Source: Tepidibacter hydrothermalis
GTDB taxonomy: Bacteria > Bacillota > Clostridia > Peptostreptococcales > Peptostreptococcaceae
Assembly (NCBI RefSeq): GCF_029542625.1
Contig: NZ_CP120733.1
Location: 2,790,001 to 2,854,000, forward strand
DNA length: 64,000 bases
Direction of reading: 5' to 3'
Part shown: positions 34,567-45,234 of the stretch, in pieces
How the letters are laid out: every line of letters begins with the position of its first letter
How positions within the stretch are numbered: the first letter of the stretch is position 1
Notes under the pieces: model-generated
The model's input: the letters and a program-made list of their open reading frames with translations, nothing else
What the model was told of the DNA's origin: nothing
Databases searched by the model: none
Position numbers and translations under genes: made by a program

Positions 34567-35032
34567 CTTCGATCCTCCTTGCCGCTTCTTCAACAGCATT
34601 GATAATCTTTGTATATCCAGTACATCTACATAAATTTCCAGAAAGACCTTCTCGAATATCTTCTTTAGAAGGTTTTTTCTTTTTTATCAATAAAGCTTTT
34701 GATGATACTACCATTCCCGGAGTACAGAACCCACACTGTACAGCTCCTTCATCAATAAAAGCTTCCTGTATATGTTTTGACTTCGGATCCTCATTCAATC
34801 CCTCTATAGTAATCACTTCTTGTCCTTCTACTTGATGTGCAAATACGATACAAGAATTTACTGCTTTCCCATTTAATAAAACAGTACACGCACCACACTC
34901 ACCCTTTCCACATCCTTCTTTTGTACCCGTTAATCCTAAATGATCTCTAAGAACTTCTAATAAAGTTGTTGTATCCGATACTTCCACAGTGATGTTTTTA
35001 CCATTCACTTTTAAGCTACATTTGTTTTTCAT
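34553..35032 (-). CDS. Xanthine dehydrogenase-type [2Fe-2S] subunit
   Basis: 159 residues. Plant-type cluster: EGCGKGECGACTVLLNGKAV and NSC. Second cluster: QCGFCTPGMV and GNLCRCTGYT. These eight cysteines are all present. It is the electron-transfer subunit of the molybdenum hydroxylase whose catalytic chain is encoded at 40118-42238, seven genes apart in the same operon. Confidence 0.95.
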   Translation of the reverse strand: MKNKCSLKVNGKNITVEVSDTTTLLEVLRDHLGLTGTKEGCGKGECGACTVLLNGKAVNSCIVFAHQVEGQEVITIEGLNEDPKSKHIQEAFIDEGAVQCGFCTPGMVVSSKALLIKKKKPSKEDIREGLSGNLCRCTGYTKIINAVEEAARRIEDEDV

Positions 35033-35046
35033 TTAGCAACCCCTCC

Positions 35047-35493
35047 TCATTTTGATATTCTTTTAAATTTTTCAATAAAACTTCCATCCGCAACGTATTC
35101 AAATGCATCTATGTAATAATTATTATCCACAAAAACAATGTCAAATTTCATTTTCTCTCCTGGTAGCCTAGAAGCAACTATACAGTTTATGGTTCCTTTT
35201 GTCTTATCCTCACAAAGGTCTACATTATCTAGATATAGATATAAAGGAGTTAAATATGGATACGAACGCTCTTTTTCAAAGTTTTCTATAAAATCTTCTT
35301 TAGAAATTAATTTCTGAATAGATGGCATCAAATAACCATAAATCAATTCAGGCTTATTCTCATTCACTGCCTCAATAAATCCTTCTGTGCGCTTTATCGA
35401 ATTGTTCTTCGTCATAGGTCTATTTACATAAAATTCAACCCCTGATAACAATAGTATAAAAACAGTAAAAAGAATTATCTTTTTTATTTTCAC
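35047..35493 (-). CDS. Exported hypothetical protein inside the purine operon
   Basis: 148 residues. One N-terminal hydrophobic segment (IILFTVFILLLSGVEFYV) serves as a signal or anchor, with no lipobox cysteine. The outer part resembles a small NTF2-like alpha/beta domain (RTEGFIEAVNENKPELIYGY; FDIVFVDNNYYIDAFEYV), a guess by pattern only. It overlaps the permease stop by 1 bp and precedes the iron-sulfur subunit by 15 bp, so it is firmly in the operon. It is not a known xanthine dehydrogenase accessory factor. Confidence 0.72.
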   Translation of the reverse strand: MKIKKIILFTVFILLLSGVEFYVNRPMTKNNSIKRTEGFIEAVNENKPELIYGYLMPSIQKLISKEDFIENFEKERSYPYLTPLYLYLDNVDLCEDKTKGTINCIVASRLPGEKMKFDIVFVDNNYYIDAFEYVADGSFIEKFKRISK

Positions 35494-36434
35494 TATCGTT
35501 CCCCCCTATTATAGGCCACCGTAAAGGCTGAGGGAAATTCTGCTTTTTTAGAAATACTTATAAGTACCAATATTGTTAACAGATATGGTAGTGCTAGTAA
35601 AAATTGGTGTGGAACAGGAAAACCTATTGTTTGAAGTCTCAACTGTAGTGCATTCGCAAAACCAAATACAAAGGCTCCTCCTAAAGCACGATAAGGGTTC
35701 CATCTTGAAAAAATCACCACTGCAACTGCAATAAATCCTCTTCCAGCAGTCATTTGGTCTAAATATGTATTCATAAATCCAATAGAAAGAAATGCTCCAC
35801 TAAGACCTCCAAATGCTCCACCTATCATAACACAAATATAACGAATACTATATACGTTGATTCCTTTAGAATCAGCTGCCTTAGGATGTTCTCCTACTGC
35901 ACGTATTTTCAATCCAAAAGTTGTTTTTTCTAATACCACAGCACATACAACTACTGAAATCAATGCCAAATAGACTAAGGCATTTTGATTAAATAGCACA
36001 GGTCCTAAAATAGGTATTTTAGAAAGTACAGGAATTTCAATAGATTTAAATGCCTCTACAGATGGAGGAAGCTTTTGTATCCCGAATGCCATACGGAATA
36101 AAAATGTAGCCAAACCTCCTCCTAAAATGGTCATAGCTGTACCAGCAATAACTTGATTTGCTCTTACTGTTACACTTAAAAAGGCCATAATCAAAGAAAA
36201 TAGTATTCCTACAATAATTGAAACTAAAACCCCAATCCAAAGATTACCTGTAAAATATGCTCCTGCAAATCCTCCAAAGGCCCCCATCAGCATAATTCCT
36301 TCTAATCCAAGATTTAAAATTCCTGATCTTTGTGTATATATTTCACCTAGTGCTGCAAGTAGAATCGGCGTACTCATCCTTACTGAACTTTCTAATAAGC
36401 TTATAATAAATGCTGTTGACAGTATTTTTTCCAT
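35493..36434 (-). CDS. BMP-family ABC transporter permease, second subunit (purine operon)
   Basis: 313 residues from MEKILSTAFIIS at 36434, supported by GGAGGGAG; a longer in-frame start is rejected. RMSTPILLAALGEIYTQRSG and ILNLGLEGIMLMGAFGGF are the family signature. The first 92 bp overlap the end of the upstream permease in another frame, which is long for a coupled pair. Paralogous to the gene at 16147. Confidence 0.9.
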   Translation of the reverse strand: MEKILSTAFIISLLESSVRMSTPILLAALGEIYTQRSGILNLGLEGIMLMGAFGGFAGAYFTGNLWIGVLVSIIVGILFSLIMAFLSVTVRANQVIAGTAMTILGGGLATFLFRMAFGIQKLPPSVEAFKSIEIPVLSKIPILGPVLFNQNALVYLALISVVVCAVVLEKTTFGLKIRAVGEHPKAADSKGINVYSIRYICVMIGGAFGGLSGAFLSIGFMNTYLDQMTAGRGFIAVAVVIFSRWNPYRALGGAFVFGFANALQLRLQTIGFPVPHQFLLALPYLLTILVLISISKKAEFPSAFTVAYNRGER

Positions 36435-37473
36435 GATTCTGCTCCCTCCATCTTGTATAAATAACACGACTAATAATAAATATAATAACCAAACCTTGAA
36501 TAACGTCCACTAGTGAAAATGGAACACCCACCATTCTCTGCATAGAATTTCCTCCTACAACAAGAGCTGCAAAGAAAAATGCAGAAATAATAATTCCAAA
36601 AGGATTTAAACCTGCCAGTAATGCTACTACAATAGCAAGGTTTCCATAACCTCCAGAAATATTTTCTAGAAGTCTATAATGTAATCCAAATACCTCAGTC
36701 CATCCTGCTAATCCTGCTAATCCTGCTGATATACACATTGTGATTCCAATGGTTTTATTTACTTTTATTCCGCTATATTCTGCAACATAGGGACTTTGTC
36801 CTACTACTTCTATTTTGAAACCTAATACGGTTTTCCAGAAATAATAGCCTCCTATGATTAATATAACTGCTAATAATATTCCCAAATGTAACCTTGTACC
36901 TTTTAAAATAATAGGCAATCTCAAATTTTCATGAATAAGAGCTGTTTGTGGAAAACCGTGCCCATTTGGATCCATCATAGGTCCCTTTACTAGCCATTCT
37001 AATAGGTAAAAAGCTATATAGTTTAACATTAATGTGGTGATAACCTCATTAGCATTAAATTTTGTTTTTAGAAAAGCTGCTATTCCTCCCCAGCATGCTC
37101 CTCCAACAAATGCTGCTATAAAACTCAATGGCATCTTTATTATATTTGAAAATGGAAGATAAAGAGCTACAATCATTGCAAAAATTGCTCCCAGGGTGAA
37201 CTGTCCATCTGCTCCAATATTCCATATTTGTGCTTTAAAGGCAACAGAAATGCCTAAACCCAAAATAATAAATGGTATAGCTTTTATAATGGTTTCACCA
37301 ATTCTATGACTAGAACCAAACGCACCATTTAACAAGCTACTGTAGGCTTCAAGTGGATTCGTACCTACTAACAATAGTAAAATTCCACTAACAAAAAAAG
37401 CTAATAAAACTGAAATAAAAGGTGAAAGAATCCCTTTCATCATTTCCTTTAATATATTTCCTAACTTGTGCAT
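36343..37473 (-). CDS. BMP-family ABC transporter permease, first subunit (purine operon)
   Basis: 376 residues, multi-spanning. FIILGLGISVAFKAQIWNIG and GADGQFTLGAIFAMIV are the family pattern, then NANEVITTLMLNYIAFYLLE. A basic C-terminal tail of about 30 residues (WREQNHGKNTVNS onward) is encoded only within the overlap with the next permease. It overlaps the ATPase stop by 13 bp. Paralogue of 17052-18122. Confidence 0.92.
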   Translation of the reverse strand: MHKLGNILKEMMKGILSPFISVLLAFFVSGILLLLVGTNPLEAYSSLLNGAFGSSHRIGETIIKAIPFIILGLGISVAFKAQIWNIGADGQFTLGAIFAMIVALYLPFSNIIKMPLSFIAAFVGGACWGGIAAFLKTKFNANEVITTLMLNYIAFYLLEWLVKGPMMDPNGHGFPQTALIHENLRLPIILKGTRLHLGILLAVILIIGGYYFWKTVLGFKIEVVGQSPYVAEYSGIKVNKTIGITMCISAGLAGLAGWTEVFGLHYRLLENISGGYGNLAIVVALLAGLNPFGIIISAFFFAALVVGGNSMQRMVGVPFSLVDVIQGLVIIFIISRVIYTRWREQNHGKNTVNSIYYKLIRKFSKDEYADSTCSTR

Positions 37474-38990
37474 ACTTTAACTCCTCCTTCCACCCCAGCC
37501 ATCATTAGACCAATTGCATTAATATCTATTTGATCTTTTTCCATAATCCCCATAATCTTTCCTTCATAGATTACAGCAACACGATCTGAAAGCTGAAAAA
37601 TTTCCTCTAAATCTGCTGAAATTAATAATACAGCTACTCCCTGTTCTTTTTGATCAAGAAGTCTTTGCCTTACATATTCCATAGCTCCTATATCCAGTCC
37701 CCTTGTAGGCTGATTTGCTATGATTACCTTCGGATTACATCCAATTTCTCTACTTAATATAATCTTTTGCTGATTTCCTCCCGAGAGATCCTTTGCTTTT
37801 GCTTTAATCCCATTTGTTTTGATTTTGTATTCATTTACTAATCTTTCCGCTGTTTCTTTGATCACATTTGTTTTCAAAAAACCAAATTTAGAAAACCTCG
37901 GAGTATCAAATTCCTTAAGAGTAAAATTTTTCATTACACTAAAATCCATTACCAACCCTGTTTTATGCCTATCCTCTGGAATATGAGATATACCCCTTTT
38001 GATAAACTCTCTAGGCGATCGATTATTTAACTTTTGACCACATAAATCTATATTTCCTTGGACTATAGGTTTTATTCCTGTTAGAACCTCACACAGTTCC
38101 TTTTGTCCATTTCCATCTACACCTGCAATTCCTAGTACCTCATTGCTTCTCATTTCAAGGTTAATACCTCTTAGAGCAGGTAGCCCCTTTGCATTTGTTG
38201 CATGTAAGTTATCAACTTTCAAAATAATATCGCCAGGTGCTTCATTCGATTTGGAAAAATCGAATAAAACTTCTCTTCCCACCATCATAGTTGTTAATTC
38301 GTCCTCGTTTGTTCCAGTAACATCCACTGTATCAATTCGTTTTCCATCTCTTAAAACCGATATTTCATCTCCTATTTCTAAGATTTCTTCTAGTTTATGA
38401 GTGATAAAGATAATAGATTTTCCATCGTCACGCATCATACTCAAAATTTCGAATAATTCTTTAACCTCTTGTGGTGTAAGCACTGCTGTTGGTTCATCTA
38501 AAATCAATATATCTACCCCACAATAAATAGCTGAAAGAATCTCTACTCTCTGCTGTTCTCCTATAGATAGCTGGTCAACCTTTGCATACGGATCAATTTT
38601 CATTTTATATTTTTTACATAAACTTTCTATTTTTTTTACTGCAGATTTTATATCTAGAAATGTTTTCTTTTCAGATTCTAATCCCAAAACAATATTCTCT
38701 ACAACAGAAAATGGTCTAACCAACATAAAATGCTGATGTACCATTCCTATTCCCATCTCTATAGCTTGGGAAGGTGAATCTATTTTTACTTTTTTTCCTT
38801 TAATATAAATTTCTCCTTCATCTGGTTGATTCAACCCATAAAGTATATTCATCAATGTGGTTTTCCCTGCTCCATTTTCACCCAAAAGTCCATGAATAGT
38901 TCCTTTTTTAAGGTTTAATGTTACATTATCATTTGCTATATTTCCGCTAAACTTTTTCGTAATATTCTTCATGGAAACAATATGCTCCAT
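37461..38990 (-). CDS. BMP-family ABC transporter ATP-binding protein (two domains)
   Basis: 509 residues. Domain 1: Walker A GENGAGKTT, signature LSIGEQQRVEIL, Walker B ILILDEPTAVLTP. Domain 2: GVDGNGQKEL, LSGGNQQKIILSRE, NQPTRGLDIG. Paralogue of the ATPase at 18127. In this operon the cargo is probably a purine base or nucleoside, given the guanine riboswitch and xanthine dehydrogenase. Confidence 0.94.
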   Translation of the reverse strand: MEHIVSMKNITKKFSGNIANDNVTLNLKKGTIHGLLGENGAGKTTLMNILYGLNQPDEGEIYIKGKKVKIDSPSQAIEMGIGMVHQHFMLVRPFSVVENIVLGLESEKKTFLDIKSAVKKIESLCKKYKMKIDPYAKVDQLSIGEQQRVEILSAIYCGVDILILDEPTAVLTPQEVKELFEILSMMRDDGKSIIFITHKLEEILEIGDEISVLRDGKRIDTVDVTGTNEDELTTMMVGREVLFDFSKSNEAPGDIILKVDNLHATNAKGLPALRGINLEMRSNEVLGIAGVDGNGQKELCEVLTGIKPIVQGNIDLCGQKLNNRSPREFIKRGISHIPEDRHKTGLVMDFSVMKNFTLKEFDTPRFSKFGFLKTNVIKETAERLVNEYKIKTNGIKAKAKDLSGGNQQKIILSREIGCNPKVIIANQPTRGLDIGAMEYVRQRLLDQKEQGVAVLLISADLEEIFQLSDRVAVIYEGKIMGIMEKDQIDINAIGLMMAGVEGGVKVCTS

Positions 38991-39031
38991 AGTAAATCCA
39001 ACTCCTTCAGATTATATGTATAATGTTGTAA

Positions 39032-39057
39032 AGACCTGACCTGTTGGTCAGGTCTCT
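39032..39057 (-). terminator. Intercistronic hairpin after the purine-binding lipoprotein gene
   Basis: AGACCTGACC-TGTT-GGTCAGGTCT, a perfect 10-bp stem between binding protein and ATPase, in the same place as the hairpin in the paralogous operon at 19679. Confidence 0.75.
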
Positions 39058-39062
39058 ATAAT

Positions 39063-40076
39063 TTACTTATCAAAGTGAGGCATTTTTACCTTTCCCTCTG
39101 CTAGGTCTTTTTTAACCTTCTCTAATTGATCTTTTACCTCTTGTGGCACATCTTCTTCTTGTTCATAAAAATCTCCTACTTTTATTCCTTCATTAGCAAC
39201 TGTTAACCAATAAAACTTTTCTTCTCTATTAGTGAAGTTATCATTTTGAATATCATCAATAATTTGCTCTATAACTGTACTAAAATTATATACAACCCCA
39301 CTAAGAACTGCGTCTGGAGCTAAAATATTTTGATCTGCCACATTTCCTAAAACAGTCTTTCCTTTTTCTTTTCCTGCATCAACTACACCTAATCCAATAC
39401 CATCTCCAGAATGCCAAATAATATCAGTTCCCCCATCATACATAGAGATAGCTCCTTCTTTAGCTTTTGCTGCATCTCTCCAATCGCCTGTATACAGTTC
39501 CTGAATTTCTACATCTGGATTCACTTTTTTTGCAGCAAATTTATAAGCTTCATGTCCTCTATATATTTCTACTGCATCTGCTCCCCCAACTACACCAATT
39601 TTATTGGTATTTGTCATCATTCCTGCAAGGGTACCCATTAAATAGCCCCCTTCTTCTAATTTAATATCATAGACACAAGTATTTGGTAGCGTTTTATATC
39701 CTGTTCCTAATGCAAAGTGAACATCTGGAAAATCTTCAGCAACCTTAATAATTGGCTCCATGAATTGAAAACCATGACCAAAAACTAAATCATATCCCTC
39801 TGAAGCAAAATCTCTTAAAGCAGGTTCTATATCAGAAACTTCATATACTTCTTCTACATAAGTTACTTCTATTTTGTCTTTATAAGCTTCTTCTACTTTT
39901 TTCATTCCTTCATACATAGCTTGATTAAAAGAAACATCATCTGCTTTTCCTGGTAACAACAATGCAACCTTAAGTTTATCACTTGCAGAATCTGATGAAT
40001 CCGTTTTCCCACAACCCATTAAAATTGTAGATACTAATGAAACCACAATCATTAAAATCAATATCTTTTTTCTCAT
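39063..40076 (-). CDS. BMP-family substrate-binding lipoprotein (purine operon)
   Basis: 337 residues; lipobox TILMGCGKT. The mature part: VALLLPGKADDVSFNQAMYEG, IGVVGGADAVEIYRGHEAY and DIIWHSGDGIGLGVVDAG. Paralogue of 19728 but clearly diverged, so the ligand may differ (base rather than nucleoside). The terminator that follows would raise its level relative to the membrane subunits. Confidence 0.92.
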   Translation of the reverse strand: MRKKILILMIVVSLVSTILMGCGKTDSSDSASDKLKVALLLPGKADDVSFNQAMYEGMKKVEEAYKDKIEVTYVEEVYEVSDIEPALRDFASEGYDLVFGHGFQFMEPIIKVAEDFPDVHFALGTGYKTLPNTCVYDIKLEEGGYLMGTLAGMMTNTNKIGVVGGADAVEIYRGHEAYKFAAKKVNPDVEIQELYTGDWRDAAKAKEGAISMYDGGTDIIWHSGDGIGLGVVDAGKEKGKTVLGNVADQNILAPDAVLSGVVYNFSTVIEQIIDDIQNDNFTNREEKFYWLTVANEGIKVGDFYEQEEDVPQEVKDQLEKVKKDLAEGKVKMPHFDK

Positions 40077-40117
40077 CTTATTTTCCTCCTATATTTTGCT
40101 TGATTTTTCTAATCTGA

Positions 40118-42238
40118 TTATCCAATATACTCTTTTATAATGCCTTTTTCTGTTAACTGTTTTACAATTTCTTCTCTTGATATAGGAAGCTTATTGATAC
40201 AAAGATCCCATTTGTCAATCAGTCCACCTGTTATTGCAGGAGCTATTGCCACTGTTCCTACTTCTGCAGCTCCCTTTGCTCCAAAAGGCCCACTTTTCTC
40301 ATATGAATCAACAGTTAGACTTTCTATAGAACACACATCCATTGTAGTAGGAATTAGATATGTAGATAAATTTTTCTGCTGTAACTGTCCATTCTTAAAA
40401 TTCATATTCTCCATTAAAGCATAACCTATCCCTTGTCCAATTCCTCCTTGAATTTGTCCTGCCAAACCAGAAGGATTTATAATTTTTCCTGCTTCTGTTG
40501 CAGCTACAATATCAAGTAGTGTAATTTCTCCTGTTAATGGATTTATATGCATCTTTACTGCATTTGCTAAAAATGTATACATCATATGAGGAAGTCCTAT
40601 TCCAATATCTCTTTTACAAGATTCAGGAAAAACTGCTTCTCCTATGGCATAATCTTTTTCACTCTCATTTAAATTCTTGGAAGCTTCAATAATTGCTTTT
40701 CCTATTATATAGGTTGTTCTAGAAGCAGCAACAGAACCACAATCAAAGGTTTTTTTAGTATCTGCATATATAACATCAATCCTATCTGTAGAAACATTCA
40801 ATGCTTCTGCTGCCATTTGTGTATAAGCAGTTAGACTCCCTTGGCCTATTTCCACTGTACCTATTGAAACAAGATATCTCTGACCTTTTTTTTGAATTTT
40901 TACCTTTGCACCATCGTATATACCAGCACCCATACCACAGCTTAAAAAACCTGCAGCAATACCATAAGCTGTATTTTTATCTCCATTTTCAGCTCTTTGT
41001 CTCCATAAATCAGATTCTTTTATTTTTTGTAAAGCTTCTTTAATACCTACAGAGTGCTTCATTCTTTGCCCAAAAGGACCTTGCTTTTCTACCTCTAAAG
41101 CATTCTTTATCCTTATATCTATAGGATCTATTCCTAATTTTTTAGCTGCCCTATTGATAAGTGTCTCCGTAGCAAACAATACTTGAGGTGCCCCAAATCC
41201 GCGCATCGCACTTGCTGGAGGCTTATTTGTATATACCAAATATCCATCTAGCTTTACATTCTCTATTTCATATGGTCCTATAAAATGTTCTGTGCCTAAT
41301 CCTAATACTGCAGGTCCTAATGCTGCATAAGCACCTGTGTCAAAATATACCTTTCCTTCAAAAGCTTTGATCTTTCCATCTTCTCCAAATCCCATTTTTA
41401 TGTAAACCTTTGCAGGATGACGCTTATAAGAGGTTACCAAGGATTCTTCTCTACTAAAAATCAGTTTAGCAGGTCGTCCTGTTTTTAAGGTAGCCAGTGC
41501 TAAATAGATTTGTACAGTATTACCATCTTTTCCTCCAAATCCACCTCCTGTAACAAGTCCTTTTACTCTAACCTTTTCGATTGGTATTCCTAATGCATGG
41601 CTTATTTCTCTTTGATCATGAAATGCATTTTGTGTTCCTACAAGAACAGTCAACTTTCCATCTTCATCCATATAAGAAACGCCTGATTCCGTCTCCATAT
41701 AAACATGGTCAATCATAGGAGCATTGAAAACATCCTCTAATATAAGCTTTGAATTCTCAAATCCTTTGTCAATATGTCTATTCTCATAATGAAGCTCATC
41801 AAGAAGATTACCATTACGATGAAGATCAGGTGATTTCCCATCTAAAGCCTTCGTAGCATCCTCAACTATAGGAAGTGCTTCATATTCAATTTTTATTTTT
41901 TCAGCAGCATATGAAGCCAATGCTTTTGTAGGTGCTGCAACCATTGCAATAGGTTCTCCATAGAATCTTACCTTTTTATCACAAAACACGGGTTGGTCTT
42001 TAATGATATTTCCAAAATTATTTTCTTTTACATCCTTAGCCGTAAATATATAGACATCTTCTATTTTTTCTACTGTAGATATATCAATGGATTTTATCAA
42101 TGCATGGACTTGTGTAGCCCTTACTATCTTTAGATACAGCATATTATCCATATAAAAATCACTAGGATACTTTGTCTTGCCTGTTACTTTTTCCCATCCA
42201 TCTACTCTTGGAATAGATTCTCCAATAATTGATTTCAT
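40118..42238 (-). CDS. Xanthine dehydrogenase-type molybdenum-binding subunit
   Basis: 706 residues. N-terminal a/b hammerhead domain (RVDGWEKVTGKTKYPSDFY), molybdopterin-binding motifs VTGGGFGGKDG, SAMRGFGAPQVLFATE and SVAASRTTYIIGKAI, and the catalytic glutamate region FGAKGAAEVGTVAIAPAI. It hydroxylates purine bases (hypoxanthine, xanthine) or related heterocycles. It is the first gene of the operon, directly behind the guanine-class riboswitch. No cofactor-insertion gene (XdhC/MocA type) is present in the window. Clostridial purine hydroxylases may carry a labile selenium, which sequence cannot show. Confidence 0.92.
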   Translation of the reverse strand: MKSIIGESIPRVDGWEKVTGKTKYPSDFYMDNMLYLKIVRATQVHALIKSIDISTVEKIEDVYIFTAKDVKENNFGNIIKDQPVFCDKKVRFYGEPIAMVAAPTKALASYAAEKIKIEYEALPIVEDATKALDGKSPDLHRNGNLLDELHYENRHIDKGFENSKLILEDVFNAPMIDHVYMETESGVSYMDEDGKLTVLVGTQNAFHDQREISHALGIPIEKVRVKGLVTGGGFGGKDGNTVQIYLALATLKTGRPAKLIFSREESLVTSYKRHPAKVYIKMGFGEDGKIKAFEGKVYFDTGAYAALGPAVLGLGTEHFIGPYEIENVKLDGYLVYTNKPPASAMRGFGAPQVLFATETLINRAAKKLGIDPIDIRIKNALEVEKQGPFGQRMKHSVGIKEALQKIKESDLWRQRAENGDKNTAYGIAAGFLSCGMGAGIYDGAKVKIQKKGQRYLVSIGTVEIGQGSLTAYTQMAAEALNVSTDRIDVIYADTKKTFDCGSVAASRTTYIIGKAIIEASKNLNESEKDYAIGEAVFPESCKRDIGIGLPHMMYTFLANAVKMHINPLTGEITLLDIVAATEAGKIINPSGLAGQIQGGIGQGIGYALMENMNFKNGQLQQKNLSTYLIPTTMDVCSIESLTVDSYEKSGPFGAKGAAEVGTVAIAPAITGGLIDKWDLCINKLPISREEIVKQLTEKGIIKEYIG

Positions 42239-42257
42239 CTTAACACCTCACCATTTC

Positions 42258-42302
42258 AAAAAAAAAATCTAGAAACCTCATCATGTGAGATTTCTAGATT
42301 TT
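42258..42302 (-). terminator. Riboswitch-controlled terminator in the xdh leader
   Basis: On the minus strand AATCTAGAAATCTCA pairs with TGAGGTTTCTAGATT, followed by nine T. It lies between the purine aptamer and the first gene, the place of a transcriptional expression platform. Confidence 0.85.
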
Positions 42303-42355
42303 TTTATCTTATATACTAAACATACAAATATACTAGATATACAAAAAACTAAATT

Positions 42356-42434
42356 TCCCCACCATAGAAGGATAATTTACGGCTATCCAGTAGAGACTCT
42401 CGATCCATATTACCGAGATTATATAGGGTTATTT
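42356..42434 (-). ncRNA. Purine riboswitch, guanine class
   Basis: Minus-strand RNA contains UAUAAUCUCGGUAAUAUGG, GAUCGAGAGUCUCUACU, then GGAUAGCCGUAAAUUAUCC and UUCUAUGG. This matches the xpt-type aptamer: P2 with loop, the core junction UCUCUAC, and P3 with the GCCGUAAA loop. The discriminator before UAUG is C, as in guanine (not adenine) aptamers. A strong terminator follows, so high guanine should switch the operon off. Remainder of the 402-bp leader: nothing else recognised. Confidence 0.9.
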
Positions 42435-42608
42435 CCAATATTTACTTTTCATACGAATAATATTACCACACCATTCAACATATTTCAATCATAATCCGTA
42501 TTTTTTTTATTTTTTTTATACAATAGTTCATATATCAAAAATATTCAACATATATTTCTACTATGATTTTGGTTAGTTCACCATACCACTTTATAAAATT
42601 TGATAAAA

Positions 42609-42643
42609 AAATAACCTCTTCAAAATTGAGAGGTTATCTTTTA
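42609..42643 (-). terminator. Terminator of the trehalose operon
   Basis: ATAACCTCT pairs with AGAGGTTAT; A/T tails; overlaps the treR stop region. Confidence 0.75.
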
Positions 42644-43351
42644 CTTTCTTCTTGCAAAATCAACGAATCTAAACTTATCAGGTCTATGTCTTGATTCTGT
42701 ATATTGAAATAAGCTCATATCGTCTAAATATGTGTAATTTTTTACTACAACTATCATATCGTATTCTTCTAAATCTAGATATTTTTTATCTTCCTCAGTA
42801 GCTTTTTGCACAGTTATTTCTTTTTTAGCAAATCCTATTTTAAGACCAAGTTCTCCCTCTATATATTCGTATACAGAGTCTTTACATATATCGTCAGTAA
42901 GTGATGGAATATGTTTTTTATTAAAGAAATCCTTGTCCAATATAATTCTTTGATCTTTTATCTCTCTAACCCTTATAACCTTCCATATATTACTATTTTT
43001 AGATACATTCAATTGATTCATTAAGAAATCATCTGGTTTAATAAGTTCAAGCTCCTCTAAAATAGTGTGTGATTTAACCCCCATTTTATTTGCCAATTCT
43101 TTAAAACTCGTAAGTCCTGATATAGGAAAATCAAACTTATTTATATCTAGTACAAATGATCCCTTACCTTTTATCTTTTGAATATATCCATTTTGTTCTA
43201 AAAGATTTAAAGATTTTCTTATTGTATCTCTAGATACACTGTACTTTTTCATCAATTCATTTTCTGATGAAAGCTTTGTATTTGGCTTTATATCGCCATT
43301 TTCTACTTTTTCTTTTATTTCATTATAAATAATTAAATATTTACTTACCAT
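42641..43351 (-). CDS. treR: Trehalose operon repressor, GntR family
   Basis: 236 residues. N-terminal winged helix (LSSENELMKKYSVSRDTIRK, SLNLLEQNGYIQKIKGKGSF) and a C-terminal UTRA domain with TYLDDMSLFQYTESRHRPDK, typical of TreR. It is expected to bind TGTACGTACA sites upstream of treP and to release on trehalose-6-phosphate. Last gene of the operon. Confidence 0.93.
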   Translation of the reverse strand: MVSKYLIIYNEIKEKVENGDIKPNTKLSSENELMKKYSVSRDTIRKSLNLLEQNGYIQKIKGKGSFVLDINKFDFPISGLTSFKELANKMGVKSHTILEELELIKPDDFLMNQLNVSKNSNIWKVIRVREIKDQRIILDKDFFNKKHIPSLTDDICKDSVYEYIEGELGLKIGFAKKEITVQKATEEDKKYLDLEEYDMIVVVKNYTYLDDMSLFQYTESRHRPDKFRFVDFARRK

Positions 43352-43387
43352 ATATTATCACCTTAATATATTGTAACTTTTTAATCA

Positions 43388-45055
<1,668 letters not shown>

Positions 45056-45090
45056 AATTATCTCCTTTTGCTGAAATTCGTAACGAAAAT

Positions 45091-45206
45091 TATAAAAAAT
45101 TCGCTTTATGCTACCGCATAGCTCATATCGCCAACGAGTCCTAACGGGCTCCGTTGCTCAAAATAATTGCAAGTTTAGTTCACTTATCAATGTTATGCAC
45201 AAATTG
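45091..45206 (+). repeat. Dispersed intergenic repeat, copy D, inside the trehalose operon
   Basis: AAAAAATTCGCTTTATGCTA, GCTCATATCGCCAACGAGTC, GGGCTCCGTTGCTCAAAATA, TTGCAAGTTTAG and TTATGCACA (45193-45201; matches TTATNCACA). Copies A and D are most alike. It separates treP from treC. Confidence 0.87.
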
Positions 45207-45234
45207 AAAGACATATAATTTCCTATAGAGAAAT

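Noticed and set aside
42285-42494. Plus-strand frame upstream of the xdh operon
   Set aside because: It covers the complement of the purine riboswitch and terminator.
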